Source of the DNA: Roseobacter sinensis
GTDB lineage: Bacteria > Pseudomonadota > Alphaproteobacteria > Rhodobacterales > Rhodobacteraceae
Direction: 5' to 3'
Assembly (NCBI RefSeq): GCF_025755255.1
Contig: NZ_JALIEB010000005.1
Coordinates: 203,237 to 267,236, forward strand
Length of the DNA: 64,000 bases
This document shows positions 35,129 to 44,085 of this stretch, one piece after another. The notes under the pieces were generated by a model, which saw only the letters and a list, made by a program, of their open reading frames with translations, did not search any database and had not been told where the DNA came from. Position numbers and translations under genes: made by a program. Within the stretch, counting starts at the first letter, position 1. Each line of letters starts with the position of its first letter.

Positions 35129-37879
35129 TCAAGGTGCGGATCCGGCGACACCCGCGGTCTTTGCCTTCTCGCGTTCCGCATAGGCGTGAAAGTCGGGATA
35201 GGGCATTGGTTTTCCAAAGAAGTAACCCTGCGCCTCGGCGAAATGGTGCTCCCGGAGGAAATCGAGGTGTTCCTGGGTTTCTACACCTTCGCACAACAGC
35301 GTCATGCCCAGCCCCCGGCACAGGTCTCCGACTGCGGTCAGGATCGGTTCCGCGGCCGGGTCCGACCCCAGGCTGAGCGTGAAGGATTTGTCGACCTTCA
35401 GCTTGTCGATGGGCAGGCGCGACAGGTACCCCAATGACGAGTAGCCGGTTCCGAAGTCGTCCAGCGCCCAGGAAACGCCGCGAAACTGGATATCCCGCAT
35501 TTTTTCGACGAGATCCTCTGTCCCGTCGAACAACACCGTCTCTGTCAGCTCAAGACAAAGACGCGAGGGGGCAAATCCGGTGTCATGCAGCACGCGGCTG
35601 AGGTCATCGACAAAACCGTTGCCCATCATTTGAAGGCCCGAGACATTCACCGCGACGCTGAGCGGGGTTGGCAGGCTCTGCGTATCGCGGACGGATCTCT
35701 CCAGCACCCAGGCGCCCAGTTCGTTGATGAACCCCGTCGATTCGGCGATCTCGATGAATTCATCCGGGAAGATCTGCCCCAAGGTGCCCGATTTCCACCG
35801 CAGAAGCGATTCCGATCCGATCAACGCAAGGTCGCTCAGGCGATGCTGGGGCTGATACCAGACCTCGAACTCCTCGCGATCCAAGGCGCGGCCCATGGCC
35901 CGTTCGATCTCTCTGGAGCGGAACTGCTTTTTCGAGAGCGTCGGGTTGTAGGGCCGAGGGCACCCGGTACCGGAAAGCCGCGCCGCGTCGAGCGCTTCTT
36001 CGGCCTGAGACAAGGCCTCGGCGGCCCCAAGCTCTGCAGCGGGATCTACCATGGCATACCCCATCCGGACGCCAACACGGGCGTTGGCACTCTCCAACTC
36101 GTAGGGGCGTTCAATGATCTCGCACAAGCGCTGCGCCAACTGCGCGGCCTCCTCCTCTTGTGCCGGGAATTCCGTAAAGCAGGCGAACGTATCGCCGCCC
36201 AACCGCGCGGTTGCCGAGATGTTCAGTTCCGCCTCTTCGAAGCGCTTGATGACATGCTGCAACAGCGCATCTCCGACGTCGCGCCCCAAGACAACGTTGA
36301 CCGTCTTGAATCGGCTCAGGTTGAAGACGAAAATGGCAAAAGGCTCGCCGGCGGAGGCGCGCAGGCTGATGAAGTCCATGAAGACGCCGCGCCTGAGCGC
36401 GCCGGTGAGGGCGTCATAGCTCGACAGATAGGCGATTTCGCGTTCCTGCTCCTTTACTTTGGTGACGTCCCGCATCGACAGGGTCGCAATTTGCGACACC
36501 TGTTCCTTCCCCTTTTCAAACGAGATCGTTTGAGAGGGGGTCACGGTGTATTCCAGATGCAGCGGTGTGGCGCTGCCGAAGACCTCGAATGTTCGAACAG
36601 ACCTTTGACCGCCGGTCTGCATGGCCTCCAGCGCCTCTTTCCTCAGCCGATCCGGCAGCCGCAGTTGCTCGGCCTGATCGGTTCCGAACATTCGCACGGC
36701 CGAGTCGCTGTGCATCTGGATCGTGCCGGCTTCATCCACAATGACGATGGCGTCGAAACTGTCGTCAAATACCTGCCGCAAGAGCGCCGAGGTGTTCGCC
36801 ACCTGCTGCCGCTGGCGGTTGATGATCCATCCGCTGAGCTTCAGCTTCCACAGCAGCGACCAACTGCAAAAGACGAGCAGGCTGGGATAGAGCGCAGCGG
36901 TCGGCACGACCATCGCCCGCTGCGCGAAGACCCCGAATGCGGCGGCCTCAGTCGCCAGCAGCACGAGGCCGGCGCTCAAAATCAAGGCCGGCGGCCTTTG
37001 GAAGAGCCGTGTTTGCAAAATCAGAAGCACCAGGAGCAGCGCCAGCAGCAGCCATTCCACTGCGAATGTCGCGGGAATGATGCCCGCCGACATGGTTTCG
37101 GCCGCCAGAACGTGCACCAGCGGACCGGGGATGATCCCGTGCACCGGTACGGCGAAGAGATCGCCCAATTCGATGGCCGAGGCGCCAACGACCACGGATC
37201 GTCCGGCAATCTGGTCTGGGTCAAACTGCCCGGATGCAACATCTGACGCTGAGAGGATCGGAACGCTGTCGGGCAGGAACGAGAAGTTGATCGGAAAGCT
37301 TCCTGGGGTTTCTGAGAACCTGCCGGTGAGCAAGGCGGCCGCCGACGGGATGTAGTCTCCGTCGATGACGTCGCCGTAGGGGTAGAAACGCACCGTGCCT
37401 TGTCTGTCGCTGAAGACGTTCACCAAGGCGGGCCAGCTTCGCTCGGCAAAGAGGTCGAGCGGCCAGTTCGTGATCTGTTCGCCGTCCGCGGTCCGGCCGA
37501 CTTGCCGGAAGACCGGCAGATAGGCGCTGCCTGACCGATCCAACGCCGCGGCGAAGGCACTGTCACCCGCCGCATCCGAGGAGAAGGCGAAATCGATATC
37601 GAAGAAGACATCAAGGGCGCCGGCCTCGGTCAGGTTGTCGAGAATGTCCGCGTGCACCTGGCGTGACCACGGCCACATGCCAACAGCGCGGATGGAGTCA
37701 GCGTCGATCGCAACAAAGACGAAATTGCCCGATACGGGCCGTTCTGCGTGATCCGATCGAATATCTTCGAGCCGATCGTTCCATTCACGCAGAAAGCCGC
37801 CGCGGTCCGCCAAAAAGGCCGCGGCGACAATCAGATGCGCTATGAGGACATGGCGCAGGAGATCGGCATAGCGGGTCAG
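35129..37879 (-). CDS. CHASE2-PAS-GGDEF(degenerate)-EAL membrane sensor, probable CTG start
   Basis: 916 aa. TM1 (VLIAHLIVAAAFL) is followed by a periplasmic CHASE2 domain (FVAIDADSIRAVGMWPWSRQ, VFFDIDFAF, then VVVGASA), three more TMs (about 272-350), a PAS domain, GGDEF and EAL. The GGDEF motif is GGDTF near residue 559, so cyclase activity is doubtful. The EAL motif is ESLLRW near 689, with NVSGLQ, ELTETVL, DDFGTGYSSL and CEGVET kept, so phosphodiesterase activity is plausible. The CTG at 37879 is chosen because it shares CTGA with the FecR-gene stop, has GGAGG six bases upstream and adds TM1. The first standard start (TTG 37813) would cut TM1 off. Confidence 0.82.
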   Translation of the reverse strand: MTRYADLLRHVLIAHLIVAAAFLADRGGFLREWNDRLEDIRSDHAERPVSGNFVFVAIDADSIRAVGMWPWSRQVHADILDNLTEAGALDVFFDIDFAFSSDAAGDSAFAAALDRSGSAYLPVFRQVGRTADGEQITNWPLDLFAERSWPALVNVFSDRQGTVRFYPYGDVIDGDYIPSAAALLTGRFSETPGSFPINFSFLPDSVPILSASDVASGQFDPDQIAGRSVVVGASAIELGDLFAVPVHGIIPGPLVHVLAAETMSAGIIPATFAVEWLLLALLLVLLILQTRLFQRPPALILSAGLVLLATEAAAFGVFAQRAMVVPTAALYPSLLVFCSWSLLWKLKLSGWIINRQRQQVANTSALLRQVFDDSFDAIVIVDEAGTIQMHSDSAVRMFGTDQAEQLRLPDRLRKEALEAMQTGGQRSVRTFEVFGSATPLHLEYTVTPSQTISFEKGKEQVSQIATLSMRDVTKVKEQEREIAYLSSYDALTGALRRGVFMDFISLRASAGEPFAIFVFNLSRFKTVNVVLGRDVGDALLQHVIKRFEEAELNISATARLGGDTFACFTEFPAQEEEAAQLAQRLCEIIERPYELESANARVGVRMGYAMVDPAAELGAAEALSQAEEALDAARLSGTGCPRPYNPTLSKKQFRSREIERAMGRALDREEFEVWYQPQHRLSDLALIGSESLLRWKSGTLGQIFPDEFIEIAESTGFINELGAWVLERSVRDTQSLPTPLSVAVNVSGLQMMGNGFVDDLSRVLHDTGFAPSRLCLELTETVLFDGTEDLVEKMRDIQFRGVSWALDDFGTGYSSLGYLSRLPIDKLKVDKSFTLSLGSDPAAEPILTAVGDLCRGLGMTLLCEGVETQEHLDFLREHHFAEAQGYFFGKPMPYPDFHAYAEREKAKTAGVAGSAP

Positions 37880-38907
37880 TCTTGGCCTCCATTGCCGCCG
37901 CCGTTGCCGCCGCCGTTGCCGCCACCGTTGCCGCCGCCGTTGCCGCCGCCGTTGCCGCCGCCGTTGCCGCCGCCGTTGCCGCCACCGTTGCCGCCGCCGT
38001 TGCCGCCGCCGTTGCCGCCACCGTTGCCGCCGCCGTTGCCGCCACCGTTGCCGCCGCCGTTGCCGCCTCCGTTTCCGTTGCCGTTCCCGTTGTTGCCGTT
38101 CCCGTTTCCGCCGCCGTTCCCGTTTCCGTTCCCGTTGTTTCCGTTGCCGTTTCCGACGCCGTTGCCGTTGTTCCCGGCCCCGTTGCCAACGCCATTGCCG
38201 AGGCCACGACCATTGTTTCGATTGCCGGTCGCCGCCGACAAGCCAAAGGCGTTGCCATTTGCGAGCCCGGTCGCGCTGGCGTTCCGTGCGCCAGCCGCGG
38301 CTGCCGGGCGGGGTGCTTCGCGCAGCTCGAGACTGAAGGTATTGGGCGAGCCGGGAACGCTGCTGGTCACCTCTGCAGCCCCGACGCTGAGCGAACGACC
38401 ATCTGAGACAGCCTCGCGCCCTGCACTCACGTCAACACTGCGACCATCGCTGCGGACCTCGACCAGGCCTTTGTCAACGCGGACGGAGGCCGAATTTTCA
38501 TCGGTTGTCACCTCGAGAACTGTACCCTTGACGACAGCTGCGAGATGCGGCGTGACGACATTCGTGCGTTTCCTTTGCTTTGTCACCACGGAGAGAAAGA
38601 CCGAGCCACGCTGATGCGTGACTTGTGTCGTCTGCCCTGTGGGTTGCGAGACGGACACGGCAGCGAGGGTGTTGGCGCGATAGACGATCCGCTCGGCACC
38701 ACGCGCAAGGATCGCGCGACCGCGGGCACCCGTCTTGATCCAGGTACCGCTTGTCAACTCCGTCCCGTCTTTGGCGCGGCTCCAGGTCTTGCCGTCAACG
38801 GAGACCCGCACATTCCCATCTGCACGCTGAAGCTGCCACCCTTCGGCCGCCACGGCGATGCTGCCGCCGAGCAGAAGAATGATCGTGCACAAAACCCTCA
38901 AGAACAT
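37876..38907 (-). CDS. Secreted FecR-domain protein with Gly/Asn repeat tail
   Basis: 343 aa. A signal peptide (LCTIILLLGGSIAVAA) leads into a FecR-like beta domain (residues about 22-150; LTSGTWIKTGARGRAIL and HLAAVVKGTVLEVTTDENSA are typical). After an Ala-rich linker the last ~115 residues are almost only Gly and Asn, ending in about 15 GGGN units and GGQD. No TM or lipobox is seen, so it is probably periplasmic or exported. The ATG has GGAGAGGTGAG just upstream. Its stop overlaps the start of the CHASE2 gene, so the pair is co-translated. A ligand or scaffold for the CHASE2 sensor is a reasonable guess. Confidence 0.85.
   Translation of the reverse strand: MFLRVLCTIILLLGGSIAVAAEGWQLQRADGNVRVSVDGKTWSRAKDGTELTSGTWIKTGARGRAILARGAERIVYRANTLAAVSVSQPTGQTTQVTHQRGSVFLSVVTKQRKRTNVVTPHLAAVVKGTVLEVTTDENSASVRVDKGLVEVRSDGRSVDVSAGREAVSDGRSLSVGAAEVTSSVPGSPNTFSLELREAPRPAAAAGARNASATGLANGNAFGLSAATGNRNNGRGLGNGVGNGAGNNGNGVGNGNGNNGNGNGNGGGNGNGNNGNGNGNGGGNGGGNGGGNGGGNGGGNGGGNGGGNGGGNGGGNGGGNGGGNGGGNGGGNGGGNGGGNGGQD
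37890..38070 (-). repeat. 12-bp tandem repeat encoding (GGGN)n
   Basis: About 15 copies of a 12-base unit (plus strand TTGCCGCCGCCG, with CCA for CCG in some units). Blocks 37921-37980 and 37981-38040 are identical except at one base (G at 37960, A at 38020), pointing to recent multi-unit duplication. Units are multiples of three, so changes in copy number would not break the reading frame. Confidence 0.9.
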
Positions 38908-39250
38908 GTCTCACCTCTCCAAAAAAAAGCGACCTCTCTTTGGGCGCTAAATCTAAACAAAGTCTGAATCCGGCCTTGGTTTCGGGCGGAATGGTTAACG
39001 GTTCGAGCGCCGAATTCCGGGCAGCTGTGGTGAGCGTGAGACCTGAACGGTGGCCCGCGATTCGGCTGCGGAAGGCGTTCTCCTTCGCGACGCATTACAT
39101 TGATCCCGCGCGGTTGTCCTCAAGCGCTGGTCTCGAAGCTGACAGGACTACGCTCCGTATTACGCATTGGGAAATAATGAGAAATATTTTATTGTACAAA
39201 TGTATAAATTAAAATAAGCTTGAGAGAGTTCAGCGTTGCGGGAGGACAGC
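38908..39250. promoter_or_regulatory. Divergent intergenic region, FecR/CHASE2 versus SMP-30/cox operons
   Basis: No gene seen. It starts with the FecR-gene leader (A8 run, ribosome site) and ends in a very AT-rich stretch at about 39165-39225 that must hold the promoter for the plus-strand operon. TTGTACAA at 39192-39199 is a perfect 8-bp palindrome followed by the related TGTATAA and is a possible operator. GGAGG at 39241 serves the GTG at 39251. Confidence 0.55.
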
Positions 39251-40171
39251 GTGATACCAGAATTCTCGGTCGAATGCCTGCTGACCTGCGCCAACCATCT
39301 TGGAGAGGGCCCGGTCTGGGACGTGCAGACGCAATGCCTCTACTGGGTCGACAGCACGGGCAGACGCGTCGGCAATCACGCGATCTGGCGCCTGGACCCG
39401 GCCTCGGGCGATGTCGACAGCTGGCCGCTTGATCGGGACGTGGGCGCGATGGCGCTGCGCGAGAACGGCACAGCCATTTTGGCGCTCGATGACGGGTTCT
39501 ACGGCTTTGATTTTGAGAGTGGCGCGACCGATCTCATCGCAAAGGTGTCCGATGATCCCTCGCGCGCACGGTTGAATGACGGCAAATGCGACCGCGCCGG
39601 CCGGTTTTTCGCCGGCGGCATGGACGACAAGGAAGAGCTGGGCATTTGCGGGCTGTGGCGGCTCGATCCGGATCTGAGCCTGACCCGTGTCGAGGAGGGC
39701 ATCATCTGCTCGAACGGGCCGTGCTGGAGCCCGGATGATCGTATGTTCTACTTTGCCGACACGTTTCAGAACGAAATCTGGGCCTACGACTATGATTTGA
39801 GCACGGGAGACCTGTCGAACCGCCGCGTCTTTGCGTCCACCTCCGAAGACACGGGCTTTGCCGATGGATCGACCGTCGATGCGGAGGGCTACTTGTGGAA
39901 CGCACAGGTCATATCCGGCGATCTGATCCGCTATGCCCCCGACGGGACCGTGGAGCGCAGAATTTCGATGCCGGTGCGCAACATCACCTCGGTGATGTTC
40001 GGCGGGCCGGATCTGATGGATATCTATGTCACATCGATGGCGCGGGTCAGCCACCCCGCGACTCACGACAACTTTTCAGTGGAGACCAAGCCGCAGTTCG
40101 CGGCGGGCGGGCTCTTTCGGATCCGCGGTCTCGGCATTCAGGGTTTGCCGGAAACCAGATTTGCCGGCTGA
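39251..40171 (+). CDS. SMP-30/gluconolactonase family protein
   Basis: 306 aa six-bladed beta-propeller lactonase. Metal and active-site regions are visible: Glu in NHLGEGPVWD, LNDGKCDRAGRFFAGGMDD (Asn/Asp ligands), SNGPCWSPDD and DGSTVDAEGYLWNAQV. Members hydrolyse sugar or other lactones using a divalent cation. I use the GTG at 39251 because GGAGG lies five bases upstream; an in-frame TTG 15 bases earlier has none. First gene of the plus-strand cluster with the molybdenum hydroxylase, so it may open a lactone in that pathway. Confidence 0.87.
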   Translation: MIPEFSVECLLTCANHLGEGPVWDVQTQCLYWVDSTGRRVGNHAIWRLDPASGDVDSWPLDRDVGAMALRENGTAILALDDGFYGFDFESGATDLIAKVSDDPSRARLNDGKCDRAGRFFAGGMDDKEELGICGLWRLDPDLSLTRVEEGIICSNGPCWSPDDRMFYFADTFQNEIWAYDYDLSTGDLSNRRVFASTSEDTGFADGSTVDAEGYLWNAQVISGDLIRYAPDGTVERRISMPVRNITSVMFGGPDLMDIYVTSMARVSHPATHDNFSVETKPQFAAGGLFRIRGLGIQGLPETRFAG

Positions 40172-40191
40172 GGGAGGGGAGGGAAGACAGA

Positions 40192-41052
40192 ATGAAACCA
40201 GCGGCTTTTGAGTATCACAGGCCAGATGACCTGCCGAGCGCCTTGGCGCTGCTGCGGGCGCATGAGGATGCCAGCGTGCTCGCGGGCGGGCAGAGCCTCG
40301 TGCCCATGATGAACTACCGGCTCGCCCAGCCGGATCACCTGGTCGATATCAACCGGATCGACGAGCTCGATTTCATCCGCGCGGAAAGCGCCGTGATCGT
40401 CATCGGGGCGCTGGCCCGACACCGTACCATCCAGTCCTCGCCGCTGATTGCGGAGCGCCTGCCGATGGTCGCCCATGCCTATGAGTGGATCGCCCATGCG
40501 GCCGTGCGCAACCGGGGCACGCTCTGCGGCAATCTCTGCCATGCCGATCCGGCCTCGGAGATGCCGGCGCTGATGCAGGTTCTGGAGGCCGAGATGGTGC
40601 TGGCACGTGCCGATGGGACGCGCCGCGTTCCGGCGGTGGAGTTCTTCACCGGAACCTATGAAACCGCGCGGGCCGCAGGCGAGATGCTGACGGAGGTGCG
40701 GATTCCGACACCGCCCGCGGGCAGCGGCTGGGGCTTCGAGGAGGTCAGCATGCGCAAGGGCGATTTCGCCTGGGCGGCTGTGGGCTGCCAGCTTCGGATC
40801 GACAACGGGGCCCTTGTGGACGTGCGTATGGCGGCGGCGGGTGTCGGGGACTGCGCCCTGCGGCTGCGCGGGATCGAGGCCGCGCTGGAGGGCGAGCCCC
40901 CGTCGGCAGATCTTTTCGCGCAGGCGGCGCATGACGCGGCCGAAGCGCTTGATCCGCCGGACACGGCGGCGGTGAGCGCCGATTACCGGCGTGATCTGGT
41001 CCGCGCGCTGGCGCCGCGGGCGCTGACGGCCGCGGTCGCGCGCGCCGAGTGA
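40192..41052 (+). CDS. Molybdenum hydroxylase FAD subunit (CoxM/XdhB-like)
   Basis: 286 aa medium subunit. FAD contacts are SVLAGGQSLVPMMNYRLAQP and the AAVRNRGTLCGNLCHADPAS loop near residue 105. The C-terminal CO_deh_flav_C domain begins near 180. It carries electrons from the Fe-S subunit to an external acceptor. ATG at 40192 in a purine-rich leader. Forms one unit with the two following subunit genes. Confidence 0.9.
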   Translation: MKPAAFEYHRPDDLPSALALLRAHEDASVLAGGQSLVPMMNYRLAQPDHLVDINRIDELDFIRAESAVIVIGALARHRTIQSSPLIAERLPMVAHAYEWIAHAAVRNRGTLCGNLCHADPASEMPALMQVLEAEMVLARADGTRRVPAVEFFTGTYETARAAGEMLTEVRIPTPPAGSGWGFEEVSMRKGDFAWAAVGCQLRIDNGALVDVRMAAAGVGDCALRLRGIEAALEGEPPSADLFAQAAHDAAEALDPPDTAAVSADYRRDLVRALAPRALTAAVARAE

Positions 41053-41066
41053 TGGGGGAGAGGGAT

Positions 41067-41567
41067 ATGGACAAGGTTGCAATCGAATTGACCGTCAATG
41101 GCCGCGCCCGACAAGCGCTGGTGGCGCCACGGGTGCTGCTGAGCGATTTCATCCGTCAGCAGTTGGCGCTGCCGGGCACCCATGTGGGGTGCGAGCATGG
41201 TGTCTGCGGGTCCTGCAACGTGCTCGTGAACGGCGTGGCGGTCCGGTCTTGCCTGATGTTTGCGGTGCAACTGGACGGCGCGGAGCTGACGACCGTGGAG
41301 GGTTTCGGAGGTGCGGACACGCTGCACCCGATCCAGGAGGCGTTCTGGGAAGAACACGGGCTGCAATGCGGTTTCTGTACGCCGGGCATGCTGGCGGCCG
41401 CGAGTGAGTTGCTGGCGCAAACGCCTGATCCGACCGAGGCCGAGATCCGTGAGGCCATTGCAGGCAATCTCTGCCGCTGCACCGGCTATCAGTACATCAT
41501 CGAGGCGATCCGCTCGGCCGCAAGAAAGTTGCGCGAGGCACGCGTCGAGACAACAGAGCCGGTCTGA
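41067..41567 (+). CDS. Molybdenum hydroxylase 2Fe-2S subunit (CoxS-like)
   Basis: 166 aa small subunit with two 2Fe-2S clusters: the plant-type cluster (CEHGVCGSC with a further Cys in VRSCLMF) and the second (QCGFCTPGM and NLCRCTGY). Length and order are exactly as in the family. The ATG at 41067 is preferred because GGGGGAGAGGG lies just upstream. Confidence 0.93.
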   Translation: MDKVAIELTVNGRARQALVAPRVLLSDFIRQQLALPGTHVGCEHGVCGSCNVLVNGVAVRSCLMFAVQLDGAELTTVEGFGGADTLHPIQEAFWEEHGLQCGFCTPGMLAAASELLAQTPDPTEAEIREAIAGNLCRCTGYQYIIEAIRSAARKLREARVETTEPV

Positions 41568-41589
41568 AGGCGGCCAAGGGAGGACCACC

Positions 41590-44076
41590 ATGTCATCGCA
41601 CCTGAAAAGCAACGTCATCCCGCCAAGCCGCCAGCGTGAGAAACCGCGCGCCGGGCTCACCTGGATCGGGCAAAGCATCAAGCGGGTGGAGGACCCGCGC
41701 ATCCTCACCGGCAAGGGCGGATACATCGACGACGTGGTCGTCGCGGGCATGGCGCAGGCAGCGATGGTGTCGAGCCCGCACGCCCATGCGCGCATCGTCT
41801 CGATTGATACCTCGAAGGCGAAAGAGGTGCCGGGGGTCATCGGCGTCTATACGGGCGCGGATCTGGCCACGGTGGTGGATCCGTGTCCGAGCTTTGCCTC
41901 GCCCCCAGTGCCGCAGCACGCGATGGCGATCGACAAGGTGCGCCATGTGGGCGAGGTCGTGGCCGCCGTGGTGGCGGAGGACCGCTATATCGCCGAGGAT
42001 GCCGCCGCGCTTGTCGAGGTCGAGTGGGAGGTGCTGCCTGCCAATGTCGACATCGAGGCGTCGCTGGAGGCCACGGGAGACGCCGTGTTACATCCCGACG
42101 ACCGCAAGAGCAATTGCGCGCTGGATGAGAGCTTTGCCTTTGGTCCGGTGGAGGCGGATTTCGCCGCCGCAGACCGGGTGATCACGCGGCGGCTGCGTTG
42201 GAACCGCTCGTCGGCCCAGGCCATCGAGACCTGTGGCGTGGTGGCCCAGTGGGATGCCTTCAAGGGCGGCTATACCATTCACGCCAATACGAATTTCTAC
42301 AGCTTCATCCCGTTTGTGATCGGCGGCAGCCTGCGGGTCTCGCCCGGCGAGCTGAAGATGATCCCCGTGCTCACCGGCGGCAGCTTTGGCTCCAAGGTGT
42401 TCATCCACAAGATCATTATCCTGACCGCTGGCCTCGCCCGGCTCGCGGGGGTGCCGGTCAAATATATCGAGGACCGGCTGGAGCACTTCACGAATTCCGA
42501 CAGCCATGGCTCCGACCGGCTTTACGATTGCGAGCTGGCGGTGATGGAGGACGGCAGCTTCAAGTCCATGCGCTTCACCGTGCTCGACGATTACGGCGCT
42601 TATCTGCAATTCGGCGTGGGGACCCATGGCAACGCGATGGCGCAGGTGACCGGCCCTTATCGGATCGGCAGCTTCGGGATGCGCGTGATCGCTGTGCTCA
42701 CCAACAAGTGCCAGCAGGGGCCCTATCGCGGGTTCGGCTCGGAAGTCACCAACTGGGTGATGGAGCGCATGGTCGATGCCGCGGCAGAAGAGCTGGGCCG
42801 CGACCCGCTGGAGTTGCGCGAGCAGAACATGATCCAGCCCGATGAATTTCCCTACATGATACCCACGGGTAACATCTACGACAGTGGGAACTTCCAGGAG
42901 GTGCTGGGGCAGGCCCGCGAGATGTTCGATCTCGACACCTGGCGGGCCAAAGTTCGGGCCGCCCGGGCCGAGGGTCGCTGCGTCGGCGTTGGCGTGGCCA
43001 CTTGCATGGAGCGCAGCGTCTATGGGCCCACCGAATGGTGGTCGCTCAACAACCGTGAGACGCCCGGGTTCACACTGACCTCCACGCCCGAGGGCATCTC
43101 GGCGCGGATCGATCCCTCGGGCAAGCTCTTCGTGACGCTGAATTCCTGCATGGTCGGCAACAGCCCGGAGACGGTGGTAACGCAGATCCTTGCAGAACGG
43201 CTGACGGTCGATCCCGCGGATGTGGTGATCAACTACGCAGACAGCCAGACCGGCTTCAACGGCGTCGGTCCGCAGGGCAGCCGCTTTACCGCGATGGTGG
43301 CAGGTGCCTGCGTAACCGCTTCGATCCGGCTGGAGGAAAAGCTCAAGCGCTTCGGTGCGCATATGCTGCAGCGCCGACCAGAAGACGTCGAGCTGCGCGG
43401 CGGAATGGTGGCGGTCAAGGGTCTGAAGGATCAGGAGAAGAGCTTTGCCGAGATCGCGCTGACCTCCAGCTTTTTCCGCCTCAGCTTCCCCGACGGCGAA
43501 GAATTCGACAGCGGGATGGAAACAACGGCGGTCTACGATCACCCGCTCTCGACCGATCCGCACCCCGAACGCGAGCATCTGGGCATCTTCTACCCGATCG
43601 TCGGCCATATCTGCCATATGGTCGCGGTCGAAGTGGACCCGGAGACCGGCAAGGTCGAGATCCTCGACTATGCGGCGGTGCATGACAACGGCACCATCGT
43701 GAACCCGCGCACCCTTGGCGGGCAGGTCTGGGGCGGGACGGCCAATGGCATCGGCACGACGCTGAGCGAGCAGTTCGTCTACGATGCCGACGGTCAGTTC
43801 ACCAACCCGAACTTCGCCGAGTTCGCCATGCCCACCGCCCATGAGATGCCGACGAACTTCAAGCTCGGCCATGTGGAAACCCCCAGCCCCTACACCGAAT
43901 ACGGCATCAAGGGCGGCGGTGAGGGCGGCCGGCTGGGCGCGCCCTCGGCGCTGACAAGTGCGATCGAGGATGCGCTGCGCGACAGGGGGGTTAAGATCGC
44001 CGCATTGCCCGTGACGCCGCCGATTCTGCGCGGTCTCATTCGGGATGCCGACGCCGCTGCGGTGGCAGCAGAGTAA
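41590..44076 (+). CDS. Molybdenum hydroxylase large subunit (CoxL/XdhA-like)
   Basis: 828 aa subunit binding molybdopterin cytosine dinucleotide. Visible landmarks are GQSIKRVEDPRILTGKGGYI, a Gly-rich VLTGGSFGSKVF, the QGPYRGFGSEV loop, QGSRFTAMV and the C-terminal KGGGEGGRLGAP with the catalytic Glu. True CO dehydrogenases have the AYxCSFR loop with the Cu-binding Cys; here it is GPYRGFGSE, so the enzyme hydroxylates or oxidises an organic substrate, probably an N-heterocycle or aldehyde. ATG at 41590; GGGAGGA upstream. Confidence 0.92.
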   Translation: MSSHLKSNVIPPSRQREKPRAGLTWIGQSIKRVEDPRILTGKGGYIDDVVVAGMAQAAMVSSPHAHARIVSIDTSKAKEVPGVIGVYTGADLATVVDPCPSFASPPVPQHAMAIDKVRHVGEVVAAVVAEDRYIAEDAAALVEVEWEVLPANVDIEASLEATGDAVLHPDDRKSNCALDESFAFGPVEADFAAADRVITRRLRWNRSSAQAIETCGVVAQWDAFKGGYTIHANTNFYSFIPFVIGGSLRVSPGELKMIPVLTGGSFGSKVFIHKIIILTAGLARLAGVPVKYIEDRLEHFTNSDSHGSDRLYDCELAVMEDGSFKSMRFTVLDDYGAYLQFGVGTHGNAMAQVTGPYRIGSFGMRVIAVLTNKCQQGPYRGFGSEVTNWVMERMVDAAAEELGRDPLELREQNMIQPDEFPYMIPTGNIYDSGNFQEVLGQAREMFDLDTWRAKVRAARAEGRCVGVGVATCMERSVYGPTEWWSLNNRETPGFTLTSTPEGISARIDPSGKLFVTLNSCMVGNSPETVVTQILAERLTVDPADVVINYADSQTGFNGVGPQGSRFTAMVAGACVTASIRLEEKLKRFGAHMLQRRPEDVELRGGMVAVKGLKDQEKSFAEIALTSSFFRLSFPDGEEFDSGMETTAVYDHPLSTDPHPEREHLGIFYPIVGHICHMVAVEVDPETGKVEILDYAAVHDNGTIVNPRTLGGQVWGGTANGIGTTLSEQFVYDADGQFTNPNFAEFAMPTAHEMPTNFKLGHVETPSPYTEYGIKGGGEGGRLGAPSALTSAIEDALRDRGVKIAALPVTPPILRGLIRDADAAAVAAE

Positions 44077-44085
44077 GGAGCACAT

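Noticed and set aside
35585-37246. 553-codon plus-strand frame
   Set aside because: Antisense shadow of the CHASE2-PAS-GGDEF-EAL gene with no motif of its own.
37748-38614. Plus-strand Pro/Leu repeat protein
   Set aside because: It is the opposite strand of the GGGN repeat; the minus frame has a signal peptide, FecR domain and ribosome site.
41590-44076. True aerobic CO dehydrogenase
   Set aside because: The AYxCSFR loop with the copper-binding Cys is absent; the loop reads GPYRGFGSE.
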